The translations under genes and the position numbers were made by a program. 64,000 nucleotides of DNA from the NCBI RefSeq assembly GCF_001293565.1, contig NZ_JXMU01000001.1, positions 248,001-312,000 on the forward strand, in the 5' to 3' direction. This DNA comes from Ahrensia marina (lineage in GTDB: Bacteria; Pseudomonadota; Alphaproteobacteria; Rhizobiales; Rhizobiaceae). The notes under the pieces are model-generated. The model did not search any database. It saw only the letters and a program-made list of their open reading frames with translations, and had not been told where the DNA came from. This document shows positions 36,395 through 44,078 of this stretch, piece after piece (position 1 is the first letter of the stretch; the number at the start of each line of letters is the position of its first letter).

Positions 36395-36799
36395 ATGCCA
36401 GCGACCAAGACCGATAAGCCACGCGGCGAATTGACGATACGCACACTGGCCATGCCCGGCGACACCAATGCAGCCGGTGACATTTTCGGTGGATGGGTTA
36501 TGGCTCAGATGGATTTGGCCTGCGGCATCCGCGGTGCGGAACGGGCGGGCGGCCGCATTGTCACAGCCGCCGTCAATGAGATGTCCTTTACCAGCCCTGT
36601 TAAAGTTGGCGACACGCTTTCCATCTATTCCGACATTGAAAAAATCGGCAATACCTCAATGGTGCTCTATATCGAAGCATGGGCCCAGCGCTACCTGACC
36701 GACAGGAGCGAACGGGTTACTTTCGCGCGCTTTACGATGGTCGCCATCGATGCCTACGGCAAACCAACCAAAATCCCGCCCCTACTGGATGTAGAATAA
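36395..36799 (+). CDS. Acyl-CoA thioesterase (YciA-like hotdog)
   Basis: 134 residues behind CGGAGGAACACA. Hotdog fold with GDTNAAGDIFGGWVMAQMDLA at about 21-41 (Asn and Asp in the usual catalytic region), then AVNEMSFTSPVKVGD. YciA-type enzymes hydrolyse a broad range of acyl-CoAs in the cytoplasm and keep free CoA available. Monocistronic in appearance; convergent with the extensin-like gene. Confidence 0.92.
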   Translation: MPATKTDKPRGELTIRTLAMPGDTNAAGDIFGGWVMAQMDLACGIRGAERAGGRIVTAAVNEMSFTSPVKVGDTLSIYSDIEKIGNTSMVLYIEAWAQRYLTDRSERVTFARFTMVAIDAYGKPTKIPPLLDVE

Positions 36800-36826
36800 T
36801 CGCGGGGGCGCAGCCAGCCCCAACAA

Positions 36827-37573
36827 TTACATACTGCAATAGGCCTTTTTGCGTTGGCGAATATCAAAGTGGAAATGATCGTGGTGGTCGCGGTCTCCCG
36901 GTCCAAGCACCGTACCAAAACGGTGACACGCCTGTCCGCGGACAGACTTCAGGAAGCTTTTCTCCCGCCATGCGAAAAAGGCAGGCTTGGCTACTTTAAT
37001 CACACGGCCGTTTTTCAGCTTGAACGCACCGATATCCACCGCATTGCCTTTGGAATGTTCGGACCATTTGTCTGTGCGGGCGATCTGCCGGCATGAGTAA
37101 GACGACATCTGCCTGATCTCAGCAATGCCTGAAAGATAGCGCGCCCGCGCGGCTGGTCCCGCATCACGCTGAAGCCACTGGGCCATCGAAAGCGCTGCCT
37201 GACAGTTCAGTTTCGCGGCGGGTTTCAGCGCAACACCGCGCGCAAGACCGCTCACCTCAACAGGATATTTAATGCCGCAACTCGGGCTGTCGTAAATTTC
37301 CGGAATATCAATAAACGTCACACCCATGCGCTTCAGCGTGGCACGGCACTGCCGTTCTTCAGCCGGTAAACCGGCATCCTGCCTGTTGCCGAAACCCGGA
37401 ATCCCCAGACGCGGAAAGGAAAACACTGAGCTGGTCTTTGTTGACTGGTCAATGCCGGAGCTTGGTGTTGGAACACCGTCCACCCAACTTGCACCGGTCC
37501 CGCAGGCAGCGATAATTCCTGACGTGATAATCAAAGTGAAGAAAGTCACACTTTTTTTGCGTGGCAAAGGCAT
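36827..37573 (-). CDS. Extensin-like family lipoprotein
   Basis: 248 residues from ATG 37573 (ATG 37588 would add five). Lipobox IIAAC near residue 24 marks a lipoprotein. After a disordered Ser/Pro/Thr stretch, the C-terminal half is the bacterial extensin-like domain with cysteines (CRATL, SCGIKYPV, LNCQAAL, YSCR, HRFG) and the sequence WSEHSKGNAVDIGAF with histidine and aspartate as in D,D-carboxypeptidase-like LAS enzymes. It probably acts on peptidoglycan in the periplasm. Confidence 0.88.
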   Translation of the reverse strand: MPLPRKKSVTFFTLIITSGIIAACGTGASWVDGVPTPSSGIDQSTKTSSVFSFPRLGIPGFGNRQDAGLPAEERQCRATLKRMGVTFIDIPEIYDSPSCGIKYPVEVSGLARGVALKPAAKLNCQAALSMAQWLQRDAGPAARARYLSGIAEIRQMSSYSCRQIARTDKWSEHSKGNAVDIGAFKLKNGRVIKVAKPAFFAWREKSFLKSVRGQACHRFGTVLGPGDRDHHDHFHFDIRQRKKAYCSM

Positions 37574-37691
37574 AATTGCTTCATCCATTCGGTTTTAGGC
37601 AATCTGCCTAATGTGAGTCCCCGAATGGAATTGTATGGTCTGTTGGTGAACGGCCCGTGAGCAAACGTGGTAAATAAAATCTTATGAATCC

Positions 37692-37715
37692 AAAAAGGGG
37701 CCATAAGGCCCCTTT
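37692..37715 (-). terminator. Rho-independent terminator of the NTF2-like gene
   Basis: AAAGGGGCC at 37694-37702, ATAA loop, GGCCCCTTT at 37707-37715. On the minus strand the stem is followed by TTTTT. It lies 34 nt after the NTF2-like stop. Confidence 0.88.
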
Positions 37716-37748
37716 GCAACAAAATCTTTGTAATAATTATTAGGCCAG

Positions 37749-38147
37749 CTATGCAGCCTCAAGATCCGGTCGGCTGAAATTGACCTCACGTGTGACCTGC
37801 CAGCGACCGTCTTCGAATACAAAATCTATGCTGAGATCAATCATTCTTTTTGGCCCGCCGACAGGTATCTTTCTGGAAATGAGAACGTGACCGCGATCAC
37901 CCGTCACAGTGAGGCTGTGAATCTTGGCCCACAAATGATCTTCCGGATTTTTGTCTTTGAATGTTTCTTGGAGCAGTTCCATAAAGCCCAGCTTTTCCAG
38001 TGTCATTAATTGCCCGTCAATACTGAGGTCCATAACGACAATATCATCGTGGTAAATTTCATCGAGCTTATCCATGTTCGCGCTCACGCCGGCCTGCATC
38101 AATTCTTCAATTCGCGCGCGCAATGCTGCTTCTGTCTTATCTGTCAT
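37749..38147 (-). CDS. NTF2-like (SnoaL/DUF4440-type) protein
   Basis: 132 residues forming a cone-shaped alpha+beta barrel of the NTF2 superfamily: an N-terminal helix (LRARIEELMQAGVSANMDKL), HDDIVVMDLSIDG, and strands ending in FEDGRWQVTREVNFSRP. Lacks recognisable catalytic residues, so it may bind a ligand or be an uncharacterised enzyme. It is 17 nt downstream of the peroxiredoxin-like gene, in the same operon, controlled by the divergent TetR gene. Confidence 0.8.
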   Translation of the reverse strand: MTDKTEAALRARIEELMQAGVSANMDKLDEIYHDDIVVMDLSIDGQLMTLEKLGFMELLQETFKDKNPEDHLWAKIHSLTVTGDRGHVLISRKIPVGGPKRMIDLSIDFVFEDGRWQVTREVNFSRPDLEAA

Positions 38148-38164
38148 AGTCTTTCCCTGTTAGA

Positions 38165-38698
38165 TTAAACGTAAGTGCCGTTGATCGGGGCTTCTTTCAT
38201 TGGTCCACGGCGGAAACCAATTCCTTTCGCAATCCATTCAAGATCCGGTCGCGAAAAAGGGACATTCGAAATATCAATGATCTGCACAATGCCATCCTGG
38301 TCGATGACGAATAGTCCAGGCTCGGCAAATGGCTTTTCAACGTCAACGCCATTGCGGGGGCCGGAAATATACAGGCCCATTTCTTCAATTTGCGGAATTG
38401 TAAGGCCATAGCCAACGTCAAACGCCGGACGGACTTCACGCATTTGAGCGGAGGCCCTATCTTCGCTGTCTGCACTGACAGCAACAACATCAACACCCAG
38501 TTCGTTTAATGCGGGCAAAACACTGTTTAGTTCCTGAAGATATTTTGTGCACAAAGGACAGTGCTTGCCCCGATAAACAACCACAAGCATCCAGTCATAA
38601 TTGCCAGATGGTGTCGGCAGCGCGCGGCGCCCGCCGTTAAGCATAGGAATTTCGATAGCCGGAAACACCGCCCCGGCTGCAAGTTTTCTACTAGTCAT
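38165..38698 (-). CDS. Peroxiredoxin-like protein (AhpC/TSA family)
   Basis: 177 residues with a thioredoxin fold. VVVYRGKHCPLCTKYLQEL holds a CXXC (C47, C50) where peroxiredoxins carry the peroxidatic cysteine, and VVAVSADSEDRA and ISGPRNGVDV follow as in AhpC/TSA relatives. Probably reduces peroxides or serves as a thiol oxidoreductase in the cytoplasm. First gene of an operon with the NTF2-like gene and divergent from a TetR regulator with a palindromic intergenic site. Confidence 0.88.
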   Translation of the reverse strand: MTSRKLAAGAVFPAIEIPMLNGGRRALPTPSGNYDWMLVVVYRGKHCPLCTKYLQELNSVLPALNELGVDVVAVSADSEDRASAQMREVRPAFDVGYGLTIPQIEEMGLYISGPRNGVDVEKPFAEPGLFVIDQDGIVQIIDISNVPFSRPDLEWIAKGIGFRRGPMKEAPINGTYV

Positions 38699-38712
38699 TT
38701 TAATCTTTCTGC

Positions 38713-38736
38713 TTTATGTATGGATCGTTACATAAA
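38713..38736. promoter_or_regulatory. Candidate TetR operator
   Basis: TTTATGTA at 38713-38720 and TACATAAA at 38729-38736 form an 8-bp inverted repeat with an 8-bp spacer in the 70-bp gap between the peroxiredoxin-like and TetR genes. A second related sequence (TGTATCGATCAATA on the minus strand, 38782-38769) overlaps the TetR start. Confidence 0.6.
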
Positions 38737-38768
38737 TAAGAAAAACACTAGCCGTCAAGAGATATATA

Positions 38769-39377
38769 TTGATCGATACAAAAAAAATTGGTCGCCCAAG
38801 AAAATTTGATTATGGCACTGCTTTAATCAAAGCCATGTCCGTCTTTTGGGCAAAAGGGTATGAAGGCGCTTCCCTGCGCGATTTAACAGGGGCTATGGGC
38901 ATAACTGGACCAAGCCTTTATGCGACCTATGGAGACAAGCGCGAACTCTATTTAAAAGCGATTGATCACTATTGCGAAGCTGATGCTTGCGCTCCGCTCG
39001 TTGCTTTGGAAGAAGCAGAAAACATTGAAGAAGCGCTTCAAGCCTTCCTTCTAGAGGTTATTCACTCTGCAACTGACCACGAAAGCGGCGCCAAGGGATG
39101 TTTTTTGGCATCCAGCGTTGCAACATCGATTGGGCAGGTCGACGGTGTTGATAGCCGCGTTCAGGCAGCCGTTGTTCACGCGGAAGAGAAAATAGAAGCA
39201 CGCTTTCAGGCTGAAATAGACAAGGGAAACCTGCCAAAGCATTTTCCCGCAAAAGAACGTGCATCATTGTTGTTTGATATTAGGCAAGGCTACATGTTCC
39301 GCGGCCGTGTCGGTGTTGATAAGGAAAAGATGCAGAACGAAGTGTCCGGCCGCGTTAAAATGCTGCTGGCTTGCTAA
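38769..39377 (+). CDS. TetR-family regulator
   Basis: 202 residues with start TTG at 38769 (no ATG gives the complete domain). The helix-turn-helix is typical: GRPRKFDYGTALIKAMSVFW, then ASLRDLTGAMGITGPSLYATYGDKRELYLKAIDHY (core TGPSLYATYGDKRELY, about 45-60). The C-terminal part is a helical ligand-binding domain of the AefR/YxaF-like type. Divergent from the peroxiredoxin-NTF2-like operon, which it most likely represses. The non-ATG start may keep its level low. Confidence 0.88.
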   Translation: MIDTKKIGRPRKFDYGTALIKAMSVFWAKGYEGASLRDLTGAMGITGPSLYATYGDKRELYLKAIDHYCEADACAPLVALEEAENIEEALQAFLLEVIHSATDHESGAKGCFLASSVATSIGQVDGVDSRVQAAVVHAEEKIEARFQAEIDKGNLPKHFPAKERASLLFDIRQGYMFRGRVGVDKEKMQNEVSGRVKMLLAC

Positions 39378-39436
39378 TTCAAGCAGTCAGTGCATTCAAT
39401 GCGGCCGTTACAATACTTGCGGGTGTCAAATATGGT

Positions 39437-39910
39437 TTATTCGACCAGCGAAGCTGTCTGTAGATATTCATCCGGTGTCTGCAGGCTGGCTAGAGCGCGC
39501 AATGTGTAGCTTGTCGTGACATTCCAGTCATTAAGCTGGACATTACGGGCATCGATGACAATTTCCTCGTTCAGACGACCTTCACCGCCCGGCGTGACAA
39601 ACAGTGTTTCAATCTCGCCATTCGGGGCCATAACGGCATCAGAAACATAACCGGCAATTTGGTTGTCGGCTGTTTTAACAGTCATGCCCATCCAAGCATC
39701 GTTGAGCGGATGCTCTTCGATCATGGCTTCATCGAAGCTTTCAGAATAAGCACTTTCGCCTTCCACAGCATAAGCGTTGGATAAATCGTCCGCATTTGCA
39801 AGGCTGATGGATCCGGCGACAAATACGCTTGATACCAATGCCGCCTTGAGCAGTGCGACCATGCCTGTTGCAGGATTTGCGATTTTAGCGATTTTAAGGT
39901 CTGTAAACAT
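39437..39910 (-). CDS. PRC-barrel domain periplasmic protein
   Basis: 157 residues from ATG 39910. A frame open to 40021 exists, but that would leave only 29 bp to the divergent metallopeptidase gene, too little for two promoters. The N-terminus has a long basic region and then a signal-peptide core (LLKAALVSSVFVAGSISLANA). The mature part carries a PRC-barrel (WMGMTVKTADNQIAGYVSDAVMAPNGEIETLFV, core NQIAGYVSDAVM). Such proteins are common in rhizobial envelope stress; function unknown. The start is the least certain part. Confidence 0.75.
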   Translation of the reverse strand: MFTDLKIAKIANPATGMVALLKAALVSSVFVAGSISLANADDLSNAYAVEGESAYSESFDEAMIEEHPLNDAWMGMTVKTADNQIAGYVSDAVMAPNGEIETLFVTPGGEGRLNEEIVIDARNVQLNDWNVTTSYTLRALASLQTPDEYLQTASLVE

Positions 39911-40050
39911 CCTCTTATCCAATTCTTGTTCGCTCACTTCTGCGTTGAGCTTGCTGAATTTGTTCACGGCTACCGCCGCTTTCTTGATATATAAGCGCGC
40001 GAACCCCCATATTGGTTCCATAACAACCCGTTAAGATTTAAGGTGGTGCA

Positions 40051-40737
40051 ATGGTTTTGATTGCCGGAATCGGCTTTTTGCTTGTGTTAGCAGCGGTTTA
40101 CGCGCCCCAATACTGGGTCAGGCACACAATGGAAAAACACAGCCAACCGCGCCCCGACTTCCCCGGCACCGGCGGTGAACTGGCCCGCCATCTGCTTGAA
40201 ACATTCAAGATCGAAGGTGTAGGCGTTGAAGAAACCGATAGCGGTGACCACTACGATCCCGAAAACCGTGTTGTGCGCCTGTCAGCAAACAATTTTCATG
40301 AACCAAGCCTGACAGCGGTCGCTGTAGCGGCGCATGAAGTGGGTCATGCTATTCAACACCATCGCGACGAACGCGGGCTGAAAACCCGGCACATGCTTGT
40401 CAGCGTGGCGATGGTCACCGATAAAATTGCGGGGATTTTCTTTCTGGCTGCGCCGGTACTCTTTGTCATAGTGCGTTCGCCTGCCGCAATTTATGCCATG
40501 ATCGCGCTCGGCATCATGCTTTTGGCGGTGCGGGTTCTGGTTCATTTCTTCACCTTGCCGGTCGAATATGATGCCAGCTTTAACAAGGCGCTGCCAATTT
40601 TAAAGGAAGGCGGTTATTTGCAGGAAAATGATCTGGCAGCCGCTCGCTCTGTATTAAAAGCGGCTGCCCTGACTTATGTTGCCGGTGCATTAATGAGCCT
40701 GTTGAACCTAGCCCGATGGATCAGGCTTTTACGGTAA
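40051..40737 (+). CDS. Zinc metallopeptidase, YugP-like
   Basis: 228 residues. The zinc-binding HEVGH lies at 95-99 (AVAAHEVGHAIQH), with membrane helices at the N-terminus (about 2-20) and two or three after the active site, as in the YugP/DUF2227 family of membrane-bound neutral zinc peptidases. Natural substrate unknown. The stop codon directly abuts the stop codon of the convergent msrB gene. AAGGTGG serves as ribosome site. Confidence 0.9.
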   Translation: MVLIAGIGFLLVLAAVYAPQYWVRHTMEKHSQPRPDFPGTGGELARHLLETFKIEGVGVEETDSGDHYDPENRVVRLSANNFHEPSLTAVAVAAHEVGHAIQHHRDERGLKTRHMLVSVAMVTDKIAGIFFLAAPVLFVIVRSPAAIYAMIALGIMLLAVRVLVHFFTLPVEYDASFNKALPILKEGGYLQENDLAAARSVLKAAALTYVAGALMSLLNLARWIRLLR

Positions 40738-41250
40738 TCAGGCAGGCTTAAATGTAAGCGCCAGACCGTTTAAACAATGGCGCAAACCTGTCGGCTCCGG
40801 CCCATCCTCAAAAATGTGCCCCAAATGACCGCCACAGCGGCGGCAATGCACTTCGGTGCGTGTAGAGAAGAAGGTATTGTCCTCCTTGGTGCGCACGGCA
40901 TCGTCAATATTGTCATAAAAGCTCGGCCACCCCGTCCCGCTTTTAAACTTCGTCTCGGACGCATAAACAGGTAAGTCACAGCCACGGCAGTGGAATGTGC
41001 CGTCACGCTTCTCGTCATTAAGCGGACTCGTGAATGCGCGTTCTGTATCTTCCTCACGAAGCACCGCAAATTCGGCGTCTGATAGTATTGCGCGCCATTC
41101 TTCCGGCGTTTTGGTGATTTCGTACGTCATATCGCCAGCCTCTGGCGGATAAGGCCCTTTTGCAGCCCGTGTCGGAGCAACTCCCGCGCCGAGCAAGGCA
41201 ATATTGGCACCAAAAATAGAGCTATATTTTAGAAAGCTTCTGCGTTGCAT
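40738..41250 (-). CDS. msrB: Peptide-methionine (R)-S-oxide reductase, exported
   Basis: 170 residues. The N-terminus MQRRSFLKYSSIFGAN is a Tat-like signal (RRSFLK), so it should act in the periplasm. The MsrB domain has zinc ligands C88, C91, C136 and C139, SGTGWPSF at 104-111, and the catalytic cysteine C159 in RHCLN, where most family members have RYCIN. It repairs oxidised methionine in envelope proteins. Upstream it carries the same ECF-type promoter as the neighbouring FAS1 genes, which places it in the local sigma-factor regulon. Confidence 0.93.
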   Translation of the reverse strand: MQRRSFLKYSSIFGANIALLGAGVAPTRAAKGPYPPEAGDMTYEITKTPEEWRAILSDAEFAVLREEDTERAFTSPLNDEKRDGTFHCRGCDLPVYASETKFKSGTGWPSFYDNIDDAVRTKEDNTFFSTRTEVHCRRCGGHLGHIFEDGPEPTGLRHCLNGLALTFKPA

Positions 41251-41277
41251 ATCGGTCTCCTCATTTATCTATCTTTA

Positions 41278-41304
41278 TAACGTTTGCGACTGACCTAAAG
41301 TTTC
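41278..41304 (-). promoter_or_regulatory. ECF-type promoter upstream of msrB
   Basis: Minus strand: GAAACTT (41304-41298), 15-nt spacer, CGTTA (41282-41278), 28 nt before the start codon. Same pattern as at three nearby genes. Confidence 0.65.
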
Positions 41305-41315
41305 GCTCAAACCCA

Positions 41316-41347
41316 AAAAGCCCCCAGCCTTGACGGCCGAGGGCTTT
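41316..41347 (-). terminator. Terminator of first FAS1 gene
   Basis: On the minus strand AAAGCCC (41347-41341) pairs with GGGCTTT (41323-41317), with GGC/GCC pairs inside the loop, followed by a short T-run. Lies 48 nt beyond the FAS1 stop. Confidence 0.7.
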
Positions 41348-41394
41348 CTTCAATGCCGCGAGAAATCATTTCAGACGGCATGTTTAAAGTGCAG

Positions 41395-41946
41395 TTAGCC
41401 CGCAGGCAGAAGCACTTTGTCGATCACATGAATAACGCCGTTTGACTGATCAACATCAGCGATTGTGACAGTGGCAACATTGCCTTTACCGTCTTCAATC
41501 ATGATTTTGTCGCCTTCGTATTTGGCTGTAAATTCACATCCGCCAACGGTTTTGACAGGGTGTGCACCGCCGTCATCATCAACCATTTTCGTAATATCTT
41601 TTGACATCGCATCAGCAGCAACCACATGGCATGTCAGAATTTTGGCAAGCTGGTCTTTGTTTTCAGGCTTGAGCAAAGTCTCAACCGTACCTTCTGGAAG
41701 CGCAGCAAATGCATCATTTGTAGGGGCAAACACTGTGAACGGGCCTTCGCCGGACAGTGTTTCAACAAGATCGGCAGCTTTAACAGCAGCAACCAGTGTT
41801 GTGTGGTCTTTTGAGTTAACAGCATTTTCAATGATGTTTTTGTCTTCGAACATTGGCGCGCCGCCAACTTCCGGGTTCATCGCGAATGCTGTGCCGGCTG
41901 TCATTGCAGTAACTACGGATGCTGTAAGAAATTTCTTGATGTTCAT
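41395..41946 (-). CDS. Fasciclin (FAS1) domain protein, copy 1
   Basis: 183 residues: signal peptide (to about TAFA) then one FAS1 domain with the H1 box GPFTVFAPTNDAFAALPEGTVETLL (core FAPTNDAFAALP), the conserved histidine region ILTCHVVAADAMS, and the C-terminal SNGVIHVIDKVLLP. Contains a cysteine pair (TCHVV and GGCEF). FAS1 proteins are secreted or surface adhesive domains; MPT70/83 of mycobacteria are the best known bacterial examples. It has an ECF-type promoter shared with its paralogue and msrB. Confidence 0.93.
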   Translation of the reverse strand: MNIKKFLTASVVTAMTAGTAFAMNPEVGGAPMFEDKNIIENAVNSKDHTTLVAAVKAADLVETLSGEGPFTVFAPTNDAFAALPEGTVETLLKPENKDQLAKILTCHVVAADAMSKDITKMVDDDGGAHPVKTVGGCEFTAKYEGDKIMIEDGKGNVATVTIADVDQSNGVIHVIDKVLLPAG

Positions 41947-42016
41947 GGGATAATCTCCTTGTTAAAAAACGCTGGTCGGAAATTGGTAAATCCGTCTCCT
42001 CCATCCAGCACCTATG

Positions 42017-42042
42017 TAACGAAATCCCGCCCAATAAGTTTC
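42017..42042 (-). promoter_or_regulatory. ECF-type promoter upstream of FAS1 copy 1
   Basis: Minus strand: GAAACTT (42042-42036), 14-nt spacer, CGTTA (42021-42017), 71 nt before the start codon. Confidence 0.65.
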
Positions 42043-42074
42043 AAAATAAGCAAATTATTTCAATATCTTATATA

Positions 42075-42105
42075 AAAAATCCCTCTGCCATTTCTGACAG
42101 AGGGA
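42075..42105 (-). terminator. Rho-independent terminator of FAS1 copy 2
   Basis: TCCCTCTG (minus 42105-42098) pairs with CAGAGGGA (42087-42080), followed on the minus strand by TTTTTT. Loop of ten bases. Confidence 0.82.
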
Positions 42106-42181
42106 CGCCCCCTCGGCCTCGCTCAGAAGGGATGAAGAGCGGGACCGAAATTGGCCTTTTAGCAGTGTAAAGTCGCCTTTA

Positions 42182-42736
42182 TTATTTCGGCAACAGAACG
42201 TCATCAACCACGTGGATCACACCATTTGATTGATTAACGTCAGCGATTGTTACTTTTGAAGCACCGCCGCTTTCGTCAAAGATGTAAAGATTGCTGCCTT
42301 TGATTACTGCAGTCAGCGCATCGCCTGACACTGCAACCATATTATAACGGCCGCCATTTGCCTGTGCTTTGGCCATCAAGTCCGCGCCGGACAGTTTGCC
42401 GGAAACAACATGTGCCGTCAGAACTTTTGTCAAAGTGTCTTTGTTTTCAGGCTTTAGAAGTGTGTCGACAGTGCCTGCTGGCAATTCCTCAAAGCCGGCA
42501 TTAACAGGTGCAAACACGGTGAATGGACCAGGGGATTGCAGAGTTTCAACAAGTCCGGCAGCTTTTACGGCTGCGACCAATGTTGTGTGATCTTTTGAGT
42601 TTACGGCATTTTCAACAATGTTCTTGTCTTCGAACATCGGCGCACCGCCAACTTCAGGGTTCATCGCCATTGCAGTTGAGGCGGATGCTGCGACAACGAG
42701 AGCCGCAAGGGTTGTTTTTACTGTTGTGAATGTCAT
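42182..42736 (-). CDS. Fasciclin (FAS1) domain protein, copy 2
   Basis: 184 residues from ATG 42736, behind GGAGGAGCT; a frame open to 42757 adds seven residues without a ribosome site. Signal peptide followed by a FAS1 domain very similar to copy 1 (both have MNPEVGGAPMFEDKNI and NAVNSKDHTTLVAAVKAA, shown here in parts), diverging after the middle and lacking the cysteine pair. Recent tandem duplication, each copy with its own promoter and terminator. Confidence 0.93.
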   Translation of the reverse strand: MTFTTVKTTLAALVVAASASTAMAMNPEVGGAPMFEDKNIVENAVNSKDHTTLVAAVKAAGLVETLQSPGPFTVFAPVNAGFEELPAGTVDTLLKPENKDTLTKVLTAHVVSGKLSGADLMAKAQANGGRYNMVAVSGDALTAVIKGSNLYIFDESGGASKVTIADVNQSNGVIHVVDDVLLPK

Positions 42737-42780
42737 TTCTAGCTCCTCCAAAATCATGCTTCATGCATGTTCAGGAGTAG

Positions 42781-42807
42781 TTACGCGGCGCCATCACAAT
42801 TAGTTTC
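42781..42807 (-). promoter_or_regulatory. ECF-type promoter upstream of FAS1 copy 2
   Basis: Minus strand: GAAACTA (42807-42801), 15-nt spacer, CGTAA (42785-42781), 45 nt before the start codon. Confidence 0.65.
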
Positions 42808-42817
42808 AGCAAAACAC

Positions 42818-42845
42818 AAAAAAACCGCCGGAAAGTTTCCGGCGG
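42818..42845 (-). terminator. Rho-independent terminator of the DUF7282-like gene
   Basis: CCGCCGGA at 42825-42832 pairs with TCCGGCGG at 42838-42845; on the minus strand a run of seven T follows. Lies 34 nt beyond the stop of the gene at 42879. Confidence 0.9.
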
Positions 42846-42878
42846 CCTCAATATATTGAATTTACGAATGAAATTCAG

Positions 42879-43301
42879 TTATTTGGCGCTCACAACAGTC
42901 ATAACCAACTTGTCGTCAACCTTGATCGGGCCGTCTTCTTTAGCGCCGAGTGTATATTCAAAAACACCGGTTTTCATGCCGCCTTGTTCAGAGTGAACCA
43001 TTAGCATCAGTTTGTCGCCGGATGCCACTTCCTCTGTTAAAATAGCGGTCACATCCATGTTCATGCCTTCTTTAATAGGCGCATGACCAACAACCGGACC
43101 AGGCTTCATGGTGTCGTCTGTACGGTGAACAACAAGCCAGCCGTTTTCACCGGCTGTGATTTCTGATGCTGTGACTGTACCGCCGGACACATCCTGGTCT
43201 TCAGCTTTTACGCCTAGTGAAGCATGAGCAGCAGCAAATGCACCTGTAGCAATCGTAGCGGATGCGATTGTCGCAGTAATCAGTGTTGTAAATTTCGTCA
43301 T
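42879..43301 (-). CDS. DUF7282-like periplasmic protein
   Basis: 140 residues with a signal peptide (ATIASATIATGAFAAAHA). The mature part is beta-rich and shows DQDVSGGTVTASEITAGENGWLVVH (core ITAGENGWLVVH), PVVGHAPIKEGMNMDV and a final DKLVMTVVSAK. The pattern resembles DUF7282 domains of archaea and bacteria, of unknown function. It carries the shared ECF promoter and lies between the FAS1 pair and the sigma-factor operon, so it is probably part of the same surface response. Confidence 0.72.
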   Translation of the reverse strand: MTKFTTLITATIASATIATGAFAAAHASLGVKAEDQDVSGGTVTASEITAGENGWLVVHRTDDTMKPGPVVGHAPIKEGMNMDVTAILTEEVASGDKLMLMVHSEQGGMKTGVFEYTLGAKEDGPIKVDDKLVMTVVSAK

Positions 43302-43331
43302 TAGAATCTCCCTTTTTGAGTGATGGTCTAA

Positions 43332-43358
43332 TCACGGGAGCACACGACAATAAGTTTC
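43332..43358 (-). promoter_or_regulatory. ECF-type promoter upstream of the DUF7282-like gene
   Basis: Minus strand: GAAACTT (43358-43352), 15-nt spacer, CGTGA (43336-43332), 31 nt before the start codon. Confidence 0.6.
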
Positions 43359-43370
43359 ACTTTTTTACAA

Positions 43371-44078
43371 TTAAATTTGTTGGACCGGTCCGGCAGCCAG
43401 AACAGCGCCTGTCGGCTTGCCTGACGGCGAACCACCCTCCGGCTCATCAGTGATTGCTAATACGGCCTCAGAAGACATTGCCGCTTGCAGCTCTTCAGGC
43501 ACGTCCACTTCATAAATATCATCTGTCGGCAAAACGCCCATAGACACAGGGTCTTCTGATCCGGCAATGATCCACAGCTCGAAATCACGGTTTTGAGCCG
43601 CTTCACCGGCCGTCCGTTTCAAGCGTAGTTTCTTTGCGTCATCATCATAGTAGGCAACAAGGCGCAGATCCGAATCTTCACCGGCCATTTGTGCCACAAA
43701 TACATTGCCAGAAGCAGGTTGCTGCGGCGCGATAACATTGTTGGCATAAAGTCCGCCGACAACGATAAGACCCGCAAGCGATGCGATTGACAGGCCCCGC
43801 CAGAAACCAAGCGAGCTCCATATGCTTGCATTGCTGCTGGATGAGGTGAACAAACGCTCTTCAACCTTACGCAATACCGAGGCAGGCGCTTCAACAGGCT
43901 CGACTTCGTCAACCAAGGTCACAAATTGCGAGTTCCACCACGCAACACGATTGCGCAAACCGGCTTCGGCGACGATACGCTTTTCCAATGAAATGCGCTC
44001 GCCATGAGGAAGCGTGCCAAGCGCATACTCTGCGGCCAGCATCTCGTCCTTCTTATCTATGGTCAATTGCGAACTCAT
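43371..44078 (-). CDS. RskA-like anti-sigma factor
   Basis: 235 residues from ATG 44078, whose ATGA overlaps the sigma-factor stop; an ATG at 44090 has its ribosome site too close. The N-terminus (KDEMLAAEYALGTLPHGERISLEKRI, core AAEYALGTLPHGER) is the anti-sigma helical domain; a single transmembrane helix lies at about 92-110 (LSIASLAGLIVVGGLYA); the periplasmic part is an RskA domain (DFELWIIAGSEDPVSMGVLP). No zinc-binding HXXXCXXC motif. It should hold the ECF sigma factor at the membrane until a periplasmic signal leads to its proteolysis. Confidence 0.92.
   Translation of the reverse strand: MSSQLTIDKKDEMLAAEYALGTLPHGERISLEKRIVAEAGLRNRVAWWNSQFVTLVDEVEPVEAPASVLRKVEERLFTSSSSNASIWSSLGFWRGLSIASLAGLIVVGGLYANNVIAPQQPASGNVFVAQMAGEDSDLRLVAYYDDDAKKLRLKRTAGEAAQNRDFELWIIAGSEDPVSMGVLPTDDIYEVDVPEELQAAMSSEAVLAITDEPEGGSPSGKPTGAVLAAGPVQQI

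Noticed and set aside
42825-42845. Extra ECF -35 element (AAGTTTC at 42833-42839)
   Set aside because: The match falls inside the terminator stem of the DUF7282-like gene and has no CGTNA at the proper distance.
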